Shown here piece after piece: positions 1 through 11,646 of a stretch of DNA of 64,000 nt (its first letter is position 1; each line of letters begins with the position of its first letter). The stretch is from Hofstenia miamia. Taxonomy: Eukaryota; Xenacoelomorpha; Acoela. The DNA lies in NCBI GenBank assembly GCA_004352715.1, contig SCFE01000017.1:885053-949052 (forward strand), written 5' to 3'. The position numbers and the translations under genes are program-made. A model generated the notes under the pieces. That model ran no database searches. It saw nothing but the letters and a program-made list of their open reading frames with translations, and was not told the origin of the DNA.

Positions 1-1440
1 TGCTCCCCTGAATGATCCTGCATTCAATTAAGTTGCTTAAAATTTTTTCATATTCCTGTTTGAGATTTTCAGGAACTCGGCGAACTGGCAGTCTGATTGG
101 CTTATCATGCTTTAACTCAATCACATGTTCTTTGCCAATGGCCTGGCCAACACTTATCATTCCATAGTTGAACTCATGTCTGCTGTGAAGGAGGGAGATC
201 AAAGACTTCCTTTCTTGTTGATCTAGATGAGGGTGTGAACTATTATTAACTTCAGGCACCTTGACCAGACTGGTCAGCTCTCCCAAATCATGAACTGTGG
301 TGCAAATTGACAAACAGGTGACTGGTATGTTCTCAACCCTGATGGGCACTCCTATAAGTTGTAGCTGAGAGGCTCTGATTCTAACAGGGAAATTTGCTCC
401 ATTCAAGATGGTGACATGTCTTCCCATTAGTAATCTTGCATGAGTTGGGTGAAAATGAAACTCTGTGTATGCATTTGCCTTGTTGTCCCACAATCATTAC
501 ATCCCCATTGATATCATTTCCAGAGGAGACTGCAACTCTCATCCAATGTTTCAGTTCAATTGAAATGGGCTTGCTTAGATCAAAAATGATCTCCTTCTCA
601 GGGATGGTAGCAAGTTGTGTGGCTTCCTGATCTTTGATGGCTATCTTATAATCAATTACACAAGAGTTCCTTTCTAGGAAATCATTTCCCAATATGAGGT
701 TGTAAGGGAGTTGGTGATCTGAAGTAGTGATGACAAGAAGATCCACCTCAAACAGTTCTGCATGAATTCTAATCAAAGCATCCTGTAACTTCCCTTTGAG
801 GGAGAGAGGGTTTCCTGAGGCATCAATGAGTTTAACACCAGAGGGATCTAAGGATTCTCAGCTGAAACACAGCCCTTGACAACATTCGTTGCTGATGATG
901 GAGGTGGCTGCTCCAGTGTCAACAGTGGCATTGAATATATTTCCATTTATTTCTACAGGTATCAGATTTTTCCTTATAAGCTGGGTAATGACTAAAATGT
1001 TCTGCGCACATTTGACAGGAGGCGGCACTCCAGCTAATTTAAATCTTGTGACATGGTGGGATCATTGGTCACTAAATCAACAGGGTTCTCAACCTGAGGT
1101 GAATTATTGGGCTCATCTACAATAAATCCTTCAACGTCAGCAATTAGTTGTATCTTGGCTTTGCACTGGGACTTGAGGTGCCCCTTTTCTCCACAGGTAA
1201 AACTTTGAACCAAGGACATATAAAACCCCTTTTTAGAGACTGCAGGCTTTCTTGTTTTGATCCTTTTCACACCAGAGAAGCTAGTGATGTCCTTGTTGAT
1301 TTGCTGAGAGTTGTGCAACATATAAACCACACTGATGGCTTTTCAAATAATTTCCTGCAGGCTCTCCTCCAGATCACATTTAACTTCCAGCCTGTTCCTG
1401 ATGGAAGGAGCAGAGGCCCAGTGAGAAAAAATATATGAGG
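1..1440 (-). mobile_element. Gypsy-like LTR retrotransposon gag-pol fragment, degenerate
   Basis: Reading the minus strand from about 1440 down to 1 gives gag end, protease and the start of reverse transcriptase. A retroviral-type zinc knuckle lies near 1175-1200 (CGEKGHLKSQC), but the first Cys of the CCHC box appears to be Ser. The aspartic protease motif VDTGAATSIIS lies near 905-940. A flap and ILGNDFLERN segment, typical of gypsy proteases, lies in the open stretch 381-776. The last 230 bases encode the entry to the RT domain (IELKHDKPIRLPVRRVPE), which runs off the window edge. An in-frame TGA near 860 and frame changes between gag and protease show the copy is dead. No LTR is visible; the 3' LTR would lie outside the window. 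The class is clear; gypsy rather than another Ty3-like clade is inferred from the pre-RT motif. Confidence 0.8.
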
Positions 1441-1574
1441 GGGTGCATTAGCAAAATTGCTGCCCCTTCAATAGTTGCAAGTAAAATCATCTCAGTTTAT
1501 TTCGCTAAACCTAGTACAATCTTGATAGCCCTTATAATAGTTTCCAATATATGCAAACTAATATATAAGACATA

Positions 1575-3891
1575 GTGTAGAGTCACTCAGGGAATTTTCG
1601 TGATTATTATACATTTAATTTTTGATTGTATTAACATCATCATGACGTAAGNNNNNNNNNNNNNNNNNNNNNNNNNNNNNNNNNNNNNNNNNNNNNNNNN
1701 NNNNNNNNNNNNNNNNNNNNNNNNNNNNNNNNNNNNNNNNNNNNNNNNNNNNNNNNNNNNNNNNNNNNNNNNNNNNNNNNNNNNNNNNNNNNNNNNNNNN
1801 NNNNNNNNNNNNNNNNNNNNNNNNNNNNNNNNNNNNNNNNNNNNNNNNNNNNNNNNNNNNNNNNNNNNNNNNNNNNNNNNNNNNNNNNNNNNNNNNNNNN
1901 NNNNNNNNNNNNNNNNNNNNNNNNNNNNNNNNNNNNNNNNNNNNNNNNNNNNNNNNNNNNNNNNNNNNNNNNNNNNNNNNNNNNNNNNNNNNNNNNNNNN
2001 NNNNNNNNNNNNNNNNNNNNNNNNNNNNNNNNNNNNNNNNNNNNNNNNNNNNNNNNNNNNNNNNNNNNNNNNNNNNNNNNNNNNNNNNNNNNNNNNNNNN
2101 NNNNNNNNNNNNNNNNNNNNNNNNNNNNNNNNNNNNNNNNNNNNNNNNNNNNNNNNNNNNNNNNNNNNNNNNNNNNNNNNNNNNNNNNNNNNNNNNNNNN
2201 NNNNNNNNNNNNNNNNNNNNNNNNNNNNNNNNNNNNNNNNNNNNNNNNNNNNNNNNNNNNNNNNNNNNNNNNNNNNNNNNNNNNNNNNNNNNNNNNNNNN
2301 NNNNNNNNNNNNNNNNNNNNNNNNNNNNNNNNNNNNNNNNNNNNNNNNNNNNNNNNNNNNNNNNNNNNNNNNNNNNNNNNNNNNNNNNNNNNNNNNNNNN
2401 NNNNNNNNNNNNNNNNNNNNNNNNNNNNNNNNNNNNNNNNNNNNNNNNNNNNNNNNNNNNNNNNNNNNNNNNNNNNNNNNNNNNNNNNNNNNNNNNNNNN
2501 NNNNNNNNNNNNNNNNNNNNNNNNNNNNNNNNNNNNNNNNNNNNNNNNNNNNNNNNNNNNNNNNNNNNNNNNATTACTTGGATGAATTACCAATGTTTAT
2601 ATATGTTCTCTCTTTAATTGTTTTCCTGGAATCAGGGCTGTCAGATCTCTATGTTAAACCTTCTGCAGAGTCAAATAGTTTTCTAGTATATTTACAGCCC
2701 ACGATTCTACATGGCGATCATGACAGGATGCTGACGTGATAAACAAATATTCTCTGTTGTCTCTTTTGATGGTTTGGATTTGGTTTTGGTTTAGCTTTGG
2801 TTCTTGTCAGCTGGGATAGTTATTTCCCTTGACGGCAATTGGATTTCAGTGCAAATCTACCAATTGATGTATACTGATCCTTTTTCTCTCCATTGGAAGG
2901 GCAATGACAAGTTTTTAAGTGTTCTGCTTTATGTATGTTTTTACTCTTCAAATTTCTGGTTTGTCTCAGTGCTTGACATGTTGGATTTTTGGATTTATTA
3001 CCAAGTGCTGCCATATCGTATCCCATATTTGGGTTTGTATCCTGTGATTTTTATGAGCTGTTGTAACATCCTCCACCTAGCTTATTACGCCGTGTCTAAC
3101 TACTGATAATGAGTGCTCGGTAAATTGTGGGTGAGGTGTTACCAAGTTGTTGAACCATCAGACCTTTCTCTATTATTAACTAGTTATGTTAATCGAATAA
3201 TTGAGTGTTGACTATCACTGTTTANNNNNNNNNNNNNNNACATTGAAAAATAAAGGATCTCATTTTCATTGTTATCTCTCATCTCACTATTAAATAGTCG
3301 GTAATTGCCAGACATTCGTGTTAGCCAACAGCATGGTATCATCACAGTGTTAGGTTGTATATGTGCATGTACATGTTGAACTGTGAATGAGAGGTTTATT
3401 ATTTCCATATACCTAACCATATACATAACCTAATGGGTCCACAATTTGGGCTGGATAGTCAAAAGACCTCCAGGAGCTATGTGTCGCCCTGTGCTGGAGA
3501 AAGCACTCCCAAATTGTTGCTGGACTTAAGCAATAGTTTTCATATCAATATAATAGAAAGAGAAAATACAATGGTAAAATGACAGTTGAGAGTAGATAAA
3601 ATCTATTAACCATTCCCTACAAGTTTCTCAGGTTTTATACAAAAATTGCATTTATTACCTGCCTTTGTTTACAAAAAGAGTTGTCTACATAGTTCAATCA
3701 TGCTTAATCATTTGTTCCCTCACAAATTCAATTTGAGCAATAAAATAATAAGCACCACTGAGGGGATAGCAGACAAATGATAGCAACCTAATATCAAAAT
3801 AATTGAAGTGACGTCATGCTGATGGAAAATACAAAATATAATGAATAAATAATAAAGAAATATCTCAAAAAGTCCCTGAGTAACTCTACAC
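1575..3891. mobile_element. DNA transposon copy with GTGTAGAGTCACTCAGGG-type TIRs and TA target site
   Basis: The left end reads GTGTAGAGTCACTCAGGGA from 1575, preceded by TA. The right end at 3873-3891 is its inverted complement with one mismatch (TCCCTGAGTAACTCTACAC), followed by TA. This fits a Tc1/mariner-type TA duplication or a similar cut-and-paste element. A 921-base N gap (1652-2572) and a 15-base gap (3225-3239) interrupt it. No convincing transposase frame is visible in the sequenced part. The segment 2573-3224 matches the family in the orientation opposite to the copies at 4100-4740 and 6230-6830, while 3240-3500 matches in the same orientation, so the contig between the gaps may be flipped. 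Confidence 0.65.
1652..2572. other. Assembly gap (921 N)
   Basis: A run of N inside the repeat element that starts at 1575. The long open frame across it is only an artefact of the Ns. Confidence 1.
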
Positions 3892-4751
3892 TACTTCCTG
3901 GGATAAAGCATCTTTCAAATGTTTGATTTTCATTTGCTGAGCATTGAAATGTGGGGTAGGTTGGCTTGCACTACTGTAGGGATGCACAGGAATGGGTGGT
4001 GGAGCATTTTTGAGCATTCAGAATCTGGTGGTAGTTCTGATGGTAATTTGGACTGGCATTACTGTAAGGGACATTTGAAGCATTATGATCCATTCTTTGG
4101 GTGGTTTGTGTAGGAGGATTAGGTAAAGATAAGTTAAACAAAGATCCAATGGTACAAGCAGTAATGTCCAGGTTACCACCACTTGTACAGGGGACACTCT
4201 GAGATGGAGTCCCAAAATGAGGAGAATAAATAACTGTACAACTTAAATCCATAACTAAGTAAGAACAAAATAATAACCTCAAAACTGACAGTTGGGAGCA
4301 CTTCCACAAACACAAAAGAAACACGCAGCTCATAAAAATCACAGATAACAACCCAAAAATGGGATATGGTATTTGATAATAAATCCAACACATAGAACAC
4401 TGAGACAAAACGAACTTTAACAAGAAGCAACAAACAAAGCAGAACACATTAAAAATTGCATTGTCCCCTTCTATGGGTGGAATTGTAAGTTACACATCAA
4501 TTGGCAGATTTACTCTGAAATCCAACTGCAGTCAGGGGAAACAACTATCCCAGCTGACATGCCCCAAAATGAAAAACTAAACCAAATCCAAACCATCAAA
4601 AGAAACAACAAAAAAGTATTTCATTATCACATCAGCGTCCTGTCATGGTCACCATGTAGAATCACAGGCTGCAATAGTAATTACACTAGAAACTAATTGA
4701 CTCTGCAGAAGGTTTTAAATAGCCATACCATATTGCCCTGATTCCAGTAAC

Positions 4752-5810
4752 CCAGATAACAAATTTTGGTCTAAACAATGTTGTTTTTTAGTTTTTTTTT
4801 TATGGTTGTTTTAGCATTGAAATGGTACCTTTTTGACTGGATTAAACAATGTTGTTCCAAAAACGTCACATTAGGTTCATTTTTGGTTGTTTTTTCTGAA
4901 TAAAAAAGCACTATTTTTAGGTCATAACAATGTTATTTTATGTTGCTCATGATTGTTTTAGCATTGCTCTTAAATACAAAACATCAAATTTATACTGATA
5001 ATCAGTTCAAACATTGCTGTTTAAACTAACACAAGCCCAACAAAGGGCAGAACAGTAATACAATAAATACATTCAATACAACATTTGCTGAAATTTTGAA
5101 TGAATGTCTTGATTTTAAATGATAACAATAAGCATAAAAATCTGCCAAATTTAAAAAAAATTTAAACTTTTAATGTTAAGCATAATTTTGAAATAATACT
5201 TTTTTAAATTGTAAAGAATCTCTTCTACTCAAATGTAACTTTTTTATCTGACAGATAATTTGAAGGTGTCCAAATATTCATGAATAAATTATTTTGAAAA
5301 TTTGCTTAACAAGTATATTATAATTTTTCACAAATTTAATATTTCAAAAAAGCTTTTTGCAATTTTATTCTTTATATAAAAATGATCTAGTAATCAAAAT
5401 GATGAAGTGAGTTCTATTTGCAAGCATCTGCTTGAANATACTTTTTTAAATCGTAAAGAATCTCTTCTGCTCAAATGTAACTTTTTTATCTGACAGATAA
5501 TTTGAAGGTGTCCAAATATTCATGAATAAATTATTTTGAAAATTTGCTTAACAAGTATATTATAATTTTTCACAAATTTAATATTTCAAAAAAGCTTTTT
5601 GCAATTTTATTCTTTATATAAAAATGATCTAGTAATCAAAATGATGAAGTGAGTTCTATTTGCAAGCATCTGCTTGAATCTTAAATTATGACATTTTTAG
5701 TTGCTCAAATTAGTATTAATGGTTGTTATTATGATGTTAATGGTTGCTGCAGCAACCAAAAGTATGAAACAACCATAAACATTGTAAAAACAACCAAAAT
5801 TGTTATCTGG
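4752..5810. mobile_element. Inserted non-autonomous element with CCAGATAACAA-type TIRs
   Basis: Relative to the sister copy at 6755-6780, where GATTCCAGTAAAAAGT is uninterrupted, this copy carries about 1.06 kb of extra sequence between GATTCCAGTAA and AAAAAGTAGAG. The extra block begins CCAGATAACAAATTTTGGT and ends ACCAAAATTGTTATCTGG, which are imperfect inverted complements of about 19 bases. Both arms are rich in GTTGTTTT/AACAATGTTG motifs. No transposase frame is present. About 240 bases of the length are a contig-end duplication around the single n at 5437, so the true length is nearer 0.8 kb. The target duplication cannot be resolved in the A-rich site. Confidence 0.6.
5196..5678. repeat. 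Duplicated contig ends around a single n (5437)
   Basis: 5196-5436 and 5438-5678 are both 241 bases and nearly identical (a few substitutions). The single n between them is the mark some scaffolders leave for a negative-length gap. Most likely one locus is represented twice. Confidence 0.85.
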
Positions 5811-8036
5811 CAAAAAGTAGAGAGAAAACTTATTAACATAAACATTGGTAATTCATCCAAGTAATAGATACTTTTAGGTAAAATCCAAGATGACCAATTC
5901 ACTTGGCTTCCAGCCAAAGCAAAGTCTTTAAGAAAAGTAAAGTGCTCAACTTGAATGCATGGTGCTACCCTATCTGTCTCACTTATTAATTTCTATCTCA
6001 CAACCACAAATAAACATCTCATTTTCATTGTTATCTCTCAGCTCACTAAATAATAGTCTGTAATTGCCAGACATTCATGCTAGCCAACAGCATAGTATCA
6101 TCACAGTGTTATGATTTATAAGTGCATGCACATGTTGAACATTGAATGAGAGTTTTATTATTACCTTATACATAACCATATACCTAACCTAATTGGTCCA
6201 CAATTTGGGCTGGTAAGATCAGAGATNATGGAGGAGTCCCAAAATGAGGAGAATAAGTAACTGTATGACTCGAATCCATAACTAATTAAGAACAAAATAA
6301 TAACTTCCAAAATGACAGTTGGGAGCACCCACAAACACAAAAGAAACACGCAGCTCATAAAAATCACAGATAACAACCCAAAAATGGGATATGGTATTTG
6401 GTAATAAATCCAACACATAGAACACTGAGACAAAAAGAATGTTAACAAGTAGCAACAAACAAAGCAGAACACATTAAAAATAGCAATGCCCCCTTCTATG
6501 GGCGGAATTGTAAGTTACACATTGATTGGCAGATTTACTCTGTAATCCAACTGCAGTCAGGGGAAACAACTATCCCAGCTGAAATGCCCCAAAACAAAAA
6601 GTAAACCAAATCCAAATCATCAAAAGAAACAACAAAAAAGTAGTTCATTATCACATCAGCATCCTGTCACAGTCACCATGTAGAATCACAGGCTGCAATA
6701 GTAATTACACTAGAAACTAATTGAAAGTTTTAAATAGCCATACCATATAGCCCTGATTCCAGTAAAAAGTAAAGAGAAAACGTATTAACATAAACATTGG
6801 TAATTCATCCAAGTAATAGATACTTTTAGGTAAAATCCAAGATGACCAATTCATGTGGCTTCCAGCTGAAGCAAAGTCTTTAAGAAAAGTAAGGTGCTCA
6901 ACGTGAATGCATGGTGCTACCCTATCTGTCTCACATATTAATTTCTATCTCATAACCACAAAAACATCTCATTTTCATTGTTATCTCTCAGCTCACTAAA
7001 TAATAGTCTGTAATTGCCAGACATTCGTGCTAACCAATGGCATATTATCATCACAGTGTTATAAATTATAAGTGCATGTATGTGTTGAACATTTAACAAG
7101 GGTTTTGTTATTACCCTATACATAACTGTATACCTAACCTAATTGGTCCACAATTTGGGCTGGTAAGATCAGAAATGATCTCCAGGAGCTACATGTTGCC
7201 CTGTACTTGAAAAAGCACTCACAAATTTGTTGCTGTAGTTAAGCAATTAATTTCATATCATAAAAGAAAAATAAGTAAAAGTAAAAGGTAACTGAGGCTA
7301 GACAAATTCTATTAACCATTCTCAACATAATTTCTCAATTTATACAATTCAAGTGATTACCTGTCTTTGTTTACAAATAAAGATCACCAGATAATCATGT
7401 AACATTTTTCCCTCACAATTTAATTTGAGCAATAATATTATGTAGCACCAAATCAAGGGGACATGAAGTGATTTTTGTAAACTGAAATCAAAATAAGGAG
7501 GTATGTCATACTGATGTCATTAAAAATCTAAATATAATACTTGGTTGTCCCAAAAGTTCGTAAACACTTGAAAAAATTAAATTTTATGCATTTTTTAATT
7601 ACTATATTGTCACTGCACTTAAATGAAAAATAAGTAAAAGAGGAAAAAGTAAACAGTAACTGAGGCTAGACAAATTCTATTAACTGTTCTCAACATAATT
7701 TCTCAATTTATACAATTCAAGTAATTACCTGTCTTTGTTTACAAACAAAGATCACCAGATAATCATGTAACATTTTTCCCTAGCAATTTAATTTGAGCAA
7801 TAATATTATGTAGCACCAAATCAAGGGGACATGAAGTGATTTTTGTAAACTGAAATCAAAATAAGGAGGTATGTCATACTGATGTCATTACAAATCTAAA
7901 TATAATAAATAATATTCATGAATTTTCCCTGAGTGACTCTACATTAAGTGCTTAGCTAAATTACTTAAACTCAGTGCAACTAAGACAGACTCAGCCATAT
8001 TTTTAATTTCCTCTGCACCTTCTGCAACATGAGCAT

Positions 8037-8990
8037 CTAGTCTAATAACTTCATAACAAAAATTGCAACACCTGGAAAAATTGACTGCCTGTTGCAACAC
8101 ATGCATTCATAAAACTTGTTTTCTACAATTCTTAGTGTCATTTTATCATTTTCACCGGTTTCAGATATACAAATAAAAGCATTAGTTTTAGAATTTAAAA
8201 TACTCATCATCTCAGGAAGTTTATTCTCTAAACCTTGTGCATTGTAATAACAACCACTCCAACTTGCATCCATTTTGTTCAATTGTCAATTTTTTTACTC
8301 CTAGTTGCCTTCAGTGCTCACCTTGTTCCCTTCCCCATTCATTTCATCCACAGTTGTCCATATCCTTCCACAACAAATTGCACCAGCACACTTTTTTCTT
8401 TTAACTGTTGACAATGTATGCTGTCACATTCTCTTTCAAAACAGGTAAAATCTTTAACTATAAACACATGGTTGTAGTTTTCATTTGCCTTTAGATTCAT
8501 CTTCCAACAAAGGACAGTGTCAGCTGTACCATTGTCATTCAAAACAAACCAACATTGGTCTTGTTCTCCCCTCAATTCTTCTTCCCAAGCACAGGTCAAA
8601 CTTGGGGTCATTCTGAATGTCTATGGGTCTCAAAATCCCCACAGCTTTGCATTTGTTCCTCACCCTATCTTCCTCCTCACTTGATACTTTTTCTTTGACA
8701 TTTAACATGACCACCTTCTTAGCCCTTCTTACCTTATCATTTGGTTCCTGAATTACCATTCTTATTTTCTTGGCATCTGTGGACACATCTTTCTGTAGGG
8801 CACTGTAAATGTCCTTGGTACTGGTCTTCTGCTGAACATCTTTCATACCATCAACTGCAACTGTAAGATCCTTCATGTTTTTCTATTGAATCTTGAAATC
8901 TTACAAAAAAGCTTTCCAATGCTCAGCATCCTGTTATTGTCCAGCCCTGACTTGCAATTTCATAAGATCAATTTCTTGATCCTTTTGATC
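8037..8990 (-). pseudogene. LINE fragment: ORF1 C-terminal part and start of endonuclease
   Basis: Three minus-strand frames in order make a LINE remnant. Around 8900-9050 a coiled-coil-like stretch (KDQEIDLMKLQVRAG) is readable with stops. 8535-8876 encodes a basic ORF1-like segment ending DPKFDLCLGRRIEGRTRPML, the form found in ORF1 proteins of CR1/L2/Jockey-type elements. 8339-8611 continues in another frame. 8037-8282 begins with the apurinic endonuclease entry (YYNAQGLENKLPEM, then ICISETGEND). The element stops inside the endonuclease, next to the DNA-transposon block ending at 7943. It is therefore 3'-truncated, unusual for a LINE, and more likely cut by a later insertion or rearrangement. 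Confidence 0.65.
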
Positions 8991-11433
8991 ACACTGCTGT
9001 TTAATCCACATCAACTCCTCTCATAATGCTTGCAATGCCTTGACTTCATCGATTTTCCCTTACCCACATATAATTTTACCCACCAAGAACAACCACACTC
9101 CCCTTCCACTTCCTCAAATGATTTCTTTCAATTCATTTGAGAAAGAAACTTAATCTAATTAAACTGTATAATAAACAGGTACATATGAGAAGACCCATCT
9201 AAAGCTATTAATTTTCATATCTTAGTCAAGCAAAGCGTTTGTACATTTTGTCAAGCTTCTGTAAGTCGGATTGAAGATTACTTGTTGGTAAAAAGTATCA
9301 ACCTAGAAATTTTGATTTGACGAATCACATGTTTTATGTATTTATATGATGTAAAATAACTCTTCTGCAATTCAATGCCGAGCTTTATGTGATTTTACAT
9401 AATATGATCCCCTATAAAATAACAATCAAGCATGCAATTAATTTTAATTACTATACAATCTAATATACTATACTATCGTGTTGCGGTGCTATATTATCCA
9501 ACGTTGGTCAAATAATTAATTAAATGTAATTGACCTATATAGAGATGATTTTGTTAATTGGTTTTGTACGTAAACATTTGGTCTTGTGAAACATTTAAAG
9601 CTGTCTTTTCGCAATGCAATTAATTATATATATAATTTTTATTAACAATTTAAAGTAAAATGGTTTTACTGAGATTCTCTATTAATCAGTTTGATGAGTG
9701 AATTATTCCAAATATGCATTCTCTATAAAGGTGGTTTAGCACTTTCGCTAAGGCAAAATACTATTGTTGTGGAATAGATAAAAATGCAATTTAATGCAGC
9801 TTTCTTTAGTTTTAGGCGAAGGTATAGAATAGGGTCACGTGAAGCACGCGGATAAAATAAACACTAATACAAGGTAAAAATCGATGAGAAATGCAATAAC
9901 ATACGTAAAAAGCTTAACAAATAATGTATATAGAACAATAACTTTGCATAATTAACCAAATTCGTAGCACGTGGTAACACGCGGTACATATTCAAGGAGA
10001 ATAGCACAGAAAACTAGGAATTCAAAATGTAATTTACTATTATTGAAATAAATTACACGATCTGAAATCTATACTTTTCTTCCATAAAAAGTGGCTTCAG
10101 CATTCAGCATTATGAAACTCATTGAAATGCAGCTGCGAAACCGTCTTTCGCATGAAAAACTCCAAAAATTTACCTTTGCCCGAACAGTCATCTAAATATA
10201 GTCCGAACAGTCATGTAAAGTCGTTTTTTTCTTATTAATTTTTCAGGTGTTTTTATAATAGAAGAAAACTTTTAAAACATTTTTTATTAATAAGCGTTTT
10301 TGCCAACCCTGAATTGTAACAAAGCTTAACAATATAATGATAAAACTATGTTTTTTATTTCACGGCATTATGGCTTAATTAGCTACATACCTCGCCGAAA
10401 TATCGCCTCAGCCAGTACTAAAATTGTAATAATCTTTAAACACCGGGACGGGTAAATTAGATGAATAAATAATAATTTTTCTTTTTATGGTAATTGATTA
10501 GTATATGGCTCTACTCTAATGATATAGTCCCCTTATTTTTAAGTTTTTCACTGCGAGCTATTGCCGATGCTAATTTAATCACTCACATATTCCTTAATGT
10601 TGTATAAATTCTCAAAATATGCTTTTTTAGCTAATTAAAGCGTTGTAAGGCGATATTTTCAAAAAAAATTAATTGCATAGTTGTACATTTATTTGCAACA
10701 ATGTTTTCATTACCCTGCATTATTGCATCAGTAGGCTAAAATATTCATTAAATTCATGGCCATGAATTTTGCCTTGATGCAATGCTCAAGATATACGTTT
10801 TTAGTCGCAATAACTTTTGAACGCGACACATGCTAGACCTAAAAGTAGGTTATTTATTTGTTTTGAACGATTTTAAACCCAAATCCGATCCGGTCCCCGA
10901 TTATTAGAGGCCTTATTAGAAATTTTCTCCTTCAATATGTTTCCCAATAATCTGGCACCAAAACAATATTTTATCTGAAAATTCTTATAATCTTAAAGTA
11001 ATTTTCAATTCCTATGATTTTTATCGCCATTTTAACAATATTTTTTATTTCCAATTTATTGGTTGATTCCTTAAGCACCTCAAACCCATATTCCTTTTTT
11101 AAAATTTTTTAATTGAAACTCATTTTTTTACAAATCTCAAGAGTAGTAATTTACAAAAAAATTGCATCTGGTATATCATTTTTGTGACACATTACTTTTT
11201 CTGTTAAGTTTAACATCAATATTTTCTAACGTCGATATTGTTAATGTTATGCCTTGCAATTCACTGACTTTCAAACAAATAATAATGTTAAAGCGTAATT
11301 TTCAAAATTACAATTTTCACATTACGAATCATTTTGTTAAATTAATTTCCTCTTAATATTTTGCATTATAAAAAGTTTGACTTGCATTGCATTATTTTTT
11401 GCAATTGTTTTTAGAAATAGCTGTCATTTTTAA
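8991..11433. other. AT-rich stretch with no recognised gene
   Basis: I see no coding frame with family resemblance and no clear repeat boundary. This is upstream of the first rictor exon I can support, so the promoter, 5' UTR and any earlier coding exon should lie here or nearby, but I cannot point to them. The direct motif CCGAACAGTCATSTAAA occurs twice near 10180-10220. Confidence 0.5.
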
Positions 11434-11646
11434 ATGCTAGAAATTAGCGAATGTCATGAAGTTTACGAGCTGTTTCGCCAACTCACGTTTGCCGACGTTG
11501 GCAGCGTCCGTATTACTTTACAGCATCTAAATAATTTTTGTAAACACTTAAAGCAACAACCGCGGGATCACAAATGCGATATCAATTTTACGGATCATGA
11601 AGTTTTCGTTTTTTTGAATATATCTCTAATCAATTCATGTAAAGAG
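11434..11646 (+). CDS. rictor: rictor exon 1 (first supported)
   Basis: Encodes about 71 residues ending NSCKE. The core HLNNFCKHL and the INSCKEV-like end align with the LNNFTKLL...NEAKEV segment of vertebrate RICTOR. The donor is GAG|GTATGT, phase 0. ATG 11434 has an in-frame TAA immediately before it, so either this is the true start or the exon begins at the acceptor-like ...AATGCTAG|AA (11441) and an upstream exon is missing. Human RICTOR has more residues before this segment, so a missing exon is possible. Confidence 0.8.

Larger units (their letters stand above)
3919..7943. mobile_element. Further, rearranged copies of the same DNA-transposon family
   Basis: At least two more copies of the 1575-3891 family lie here. 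4200-4740 and 6228-6770 match each other, and match 2626-3070 in inverse orientation. 6015-6220 and 6960-7180 match 3255-3470 in the same orientation. 7260-7545 and 7622-7910 are a direct repeat of the right-hand part, separated by about 80 bases. The block ends at 7925-7943 with the family terminus CCCTGAGTGACTCTACA. A single n at 6227 joins two repeat pieces. Minus-strand frames such as 3971-4447 are open and compositionally protein-like (Pro/Asn/Thr-rich), but I cannot assign them to a family. Confidence 0.6.

Noticed and set aside
1640-2593. A 317-codon minus-strand open frame
   Set aside because: Almost entirely Ns; no information.
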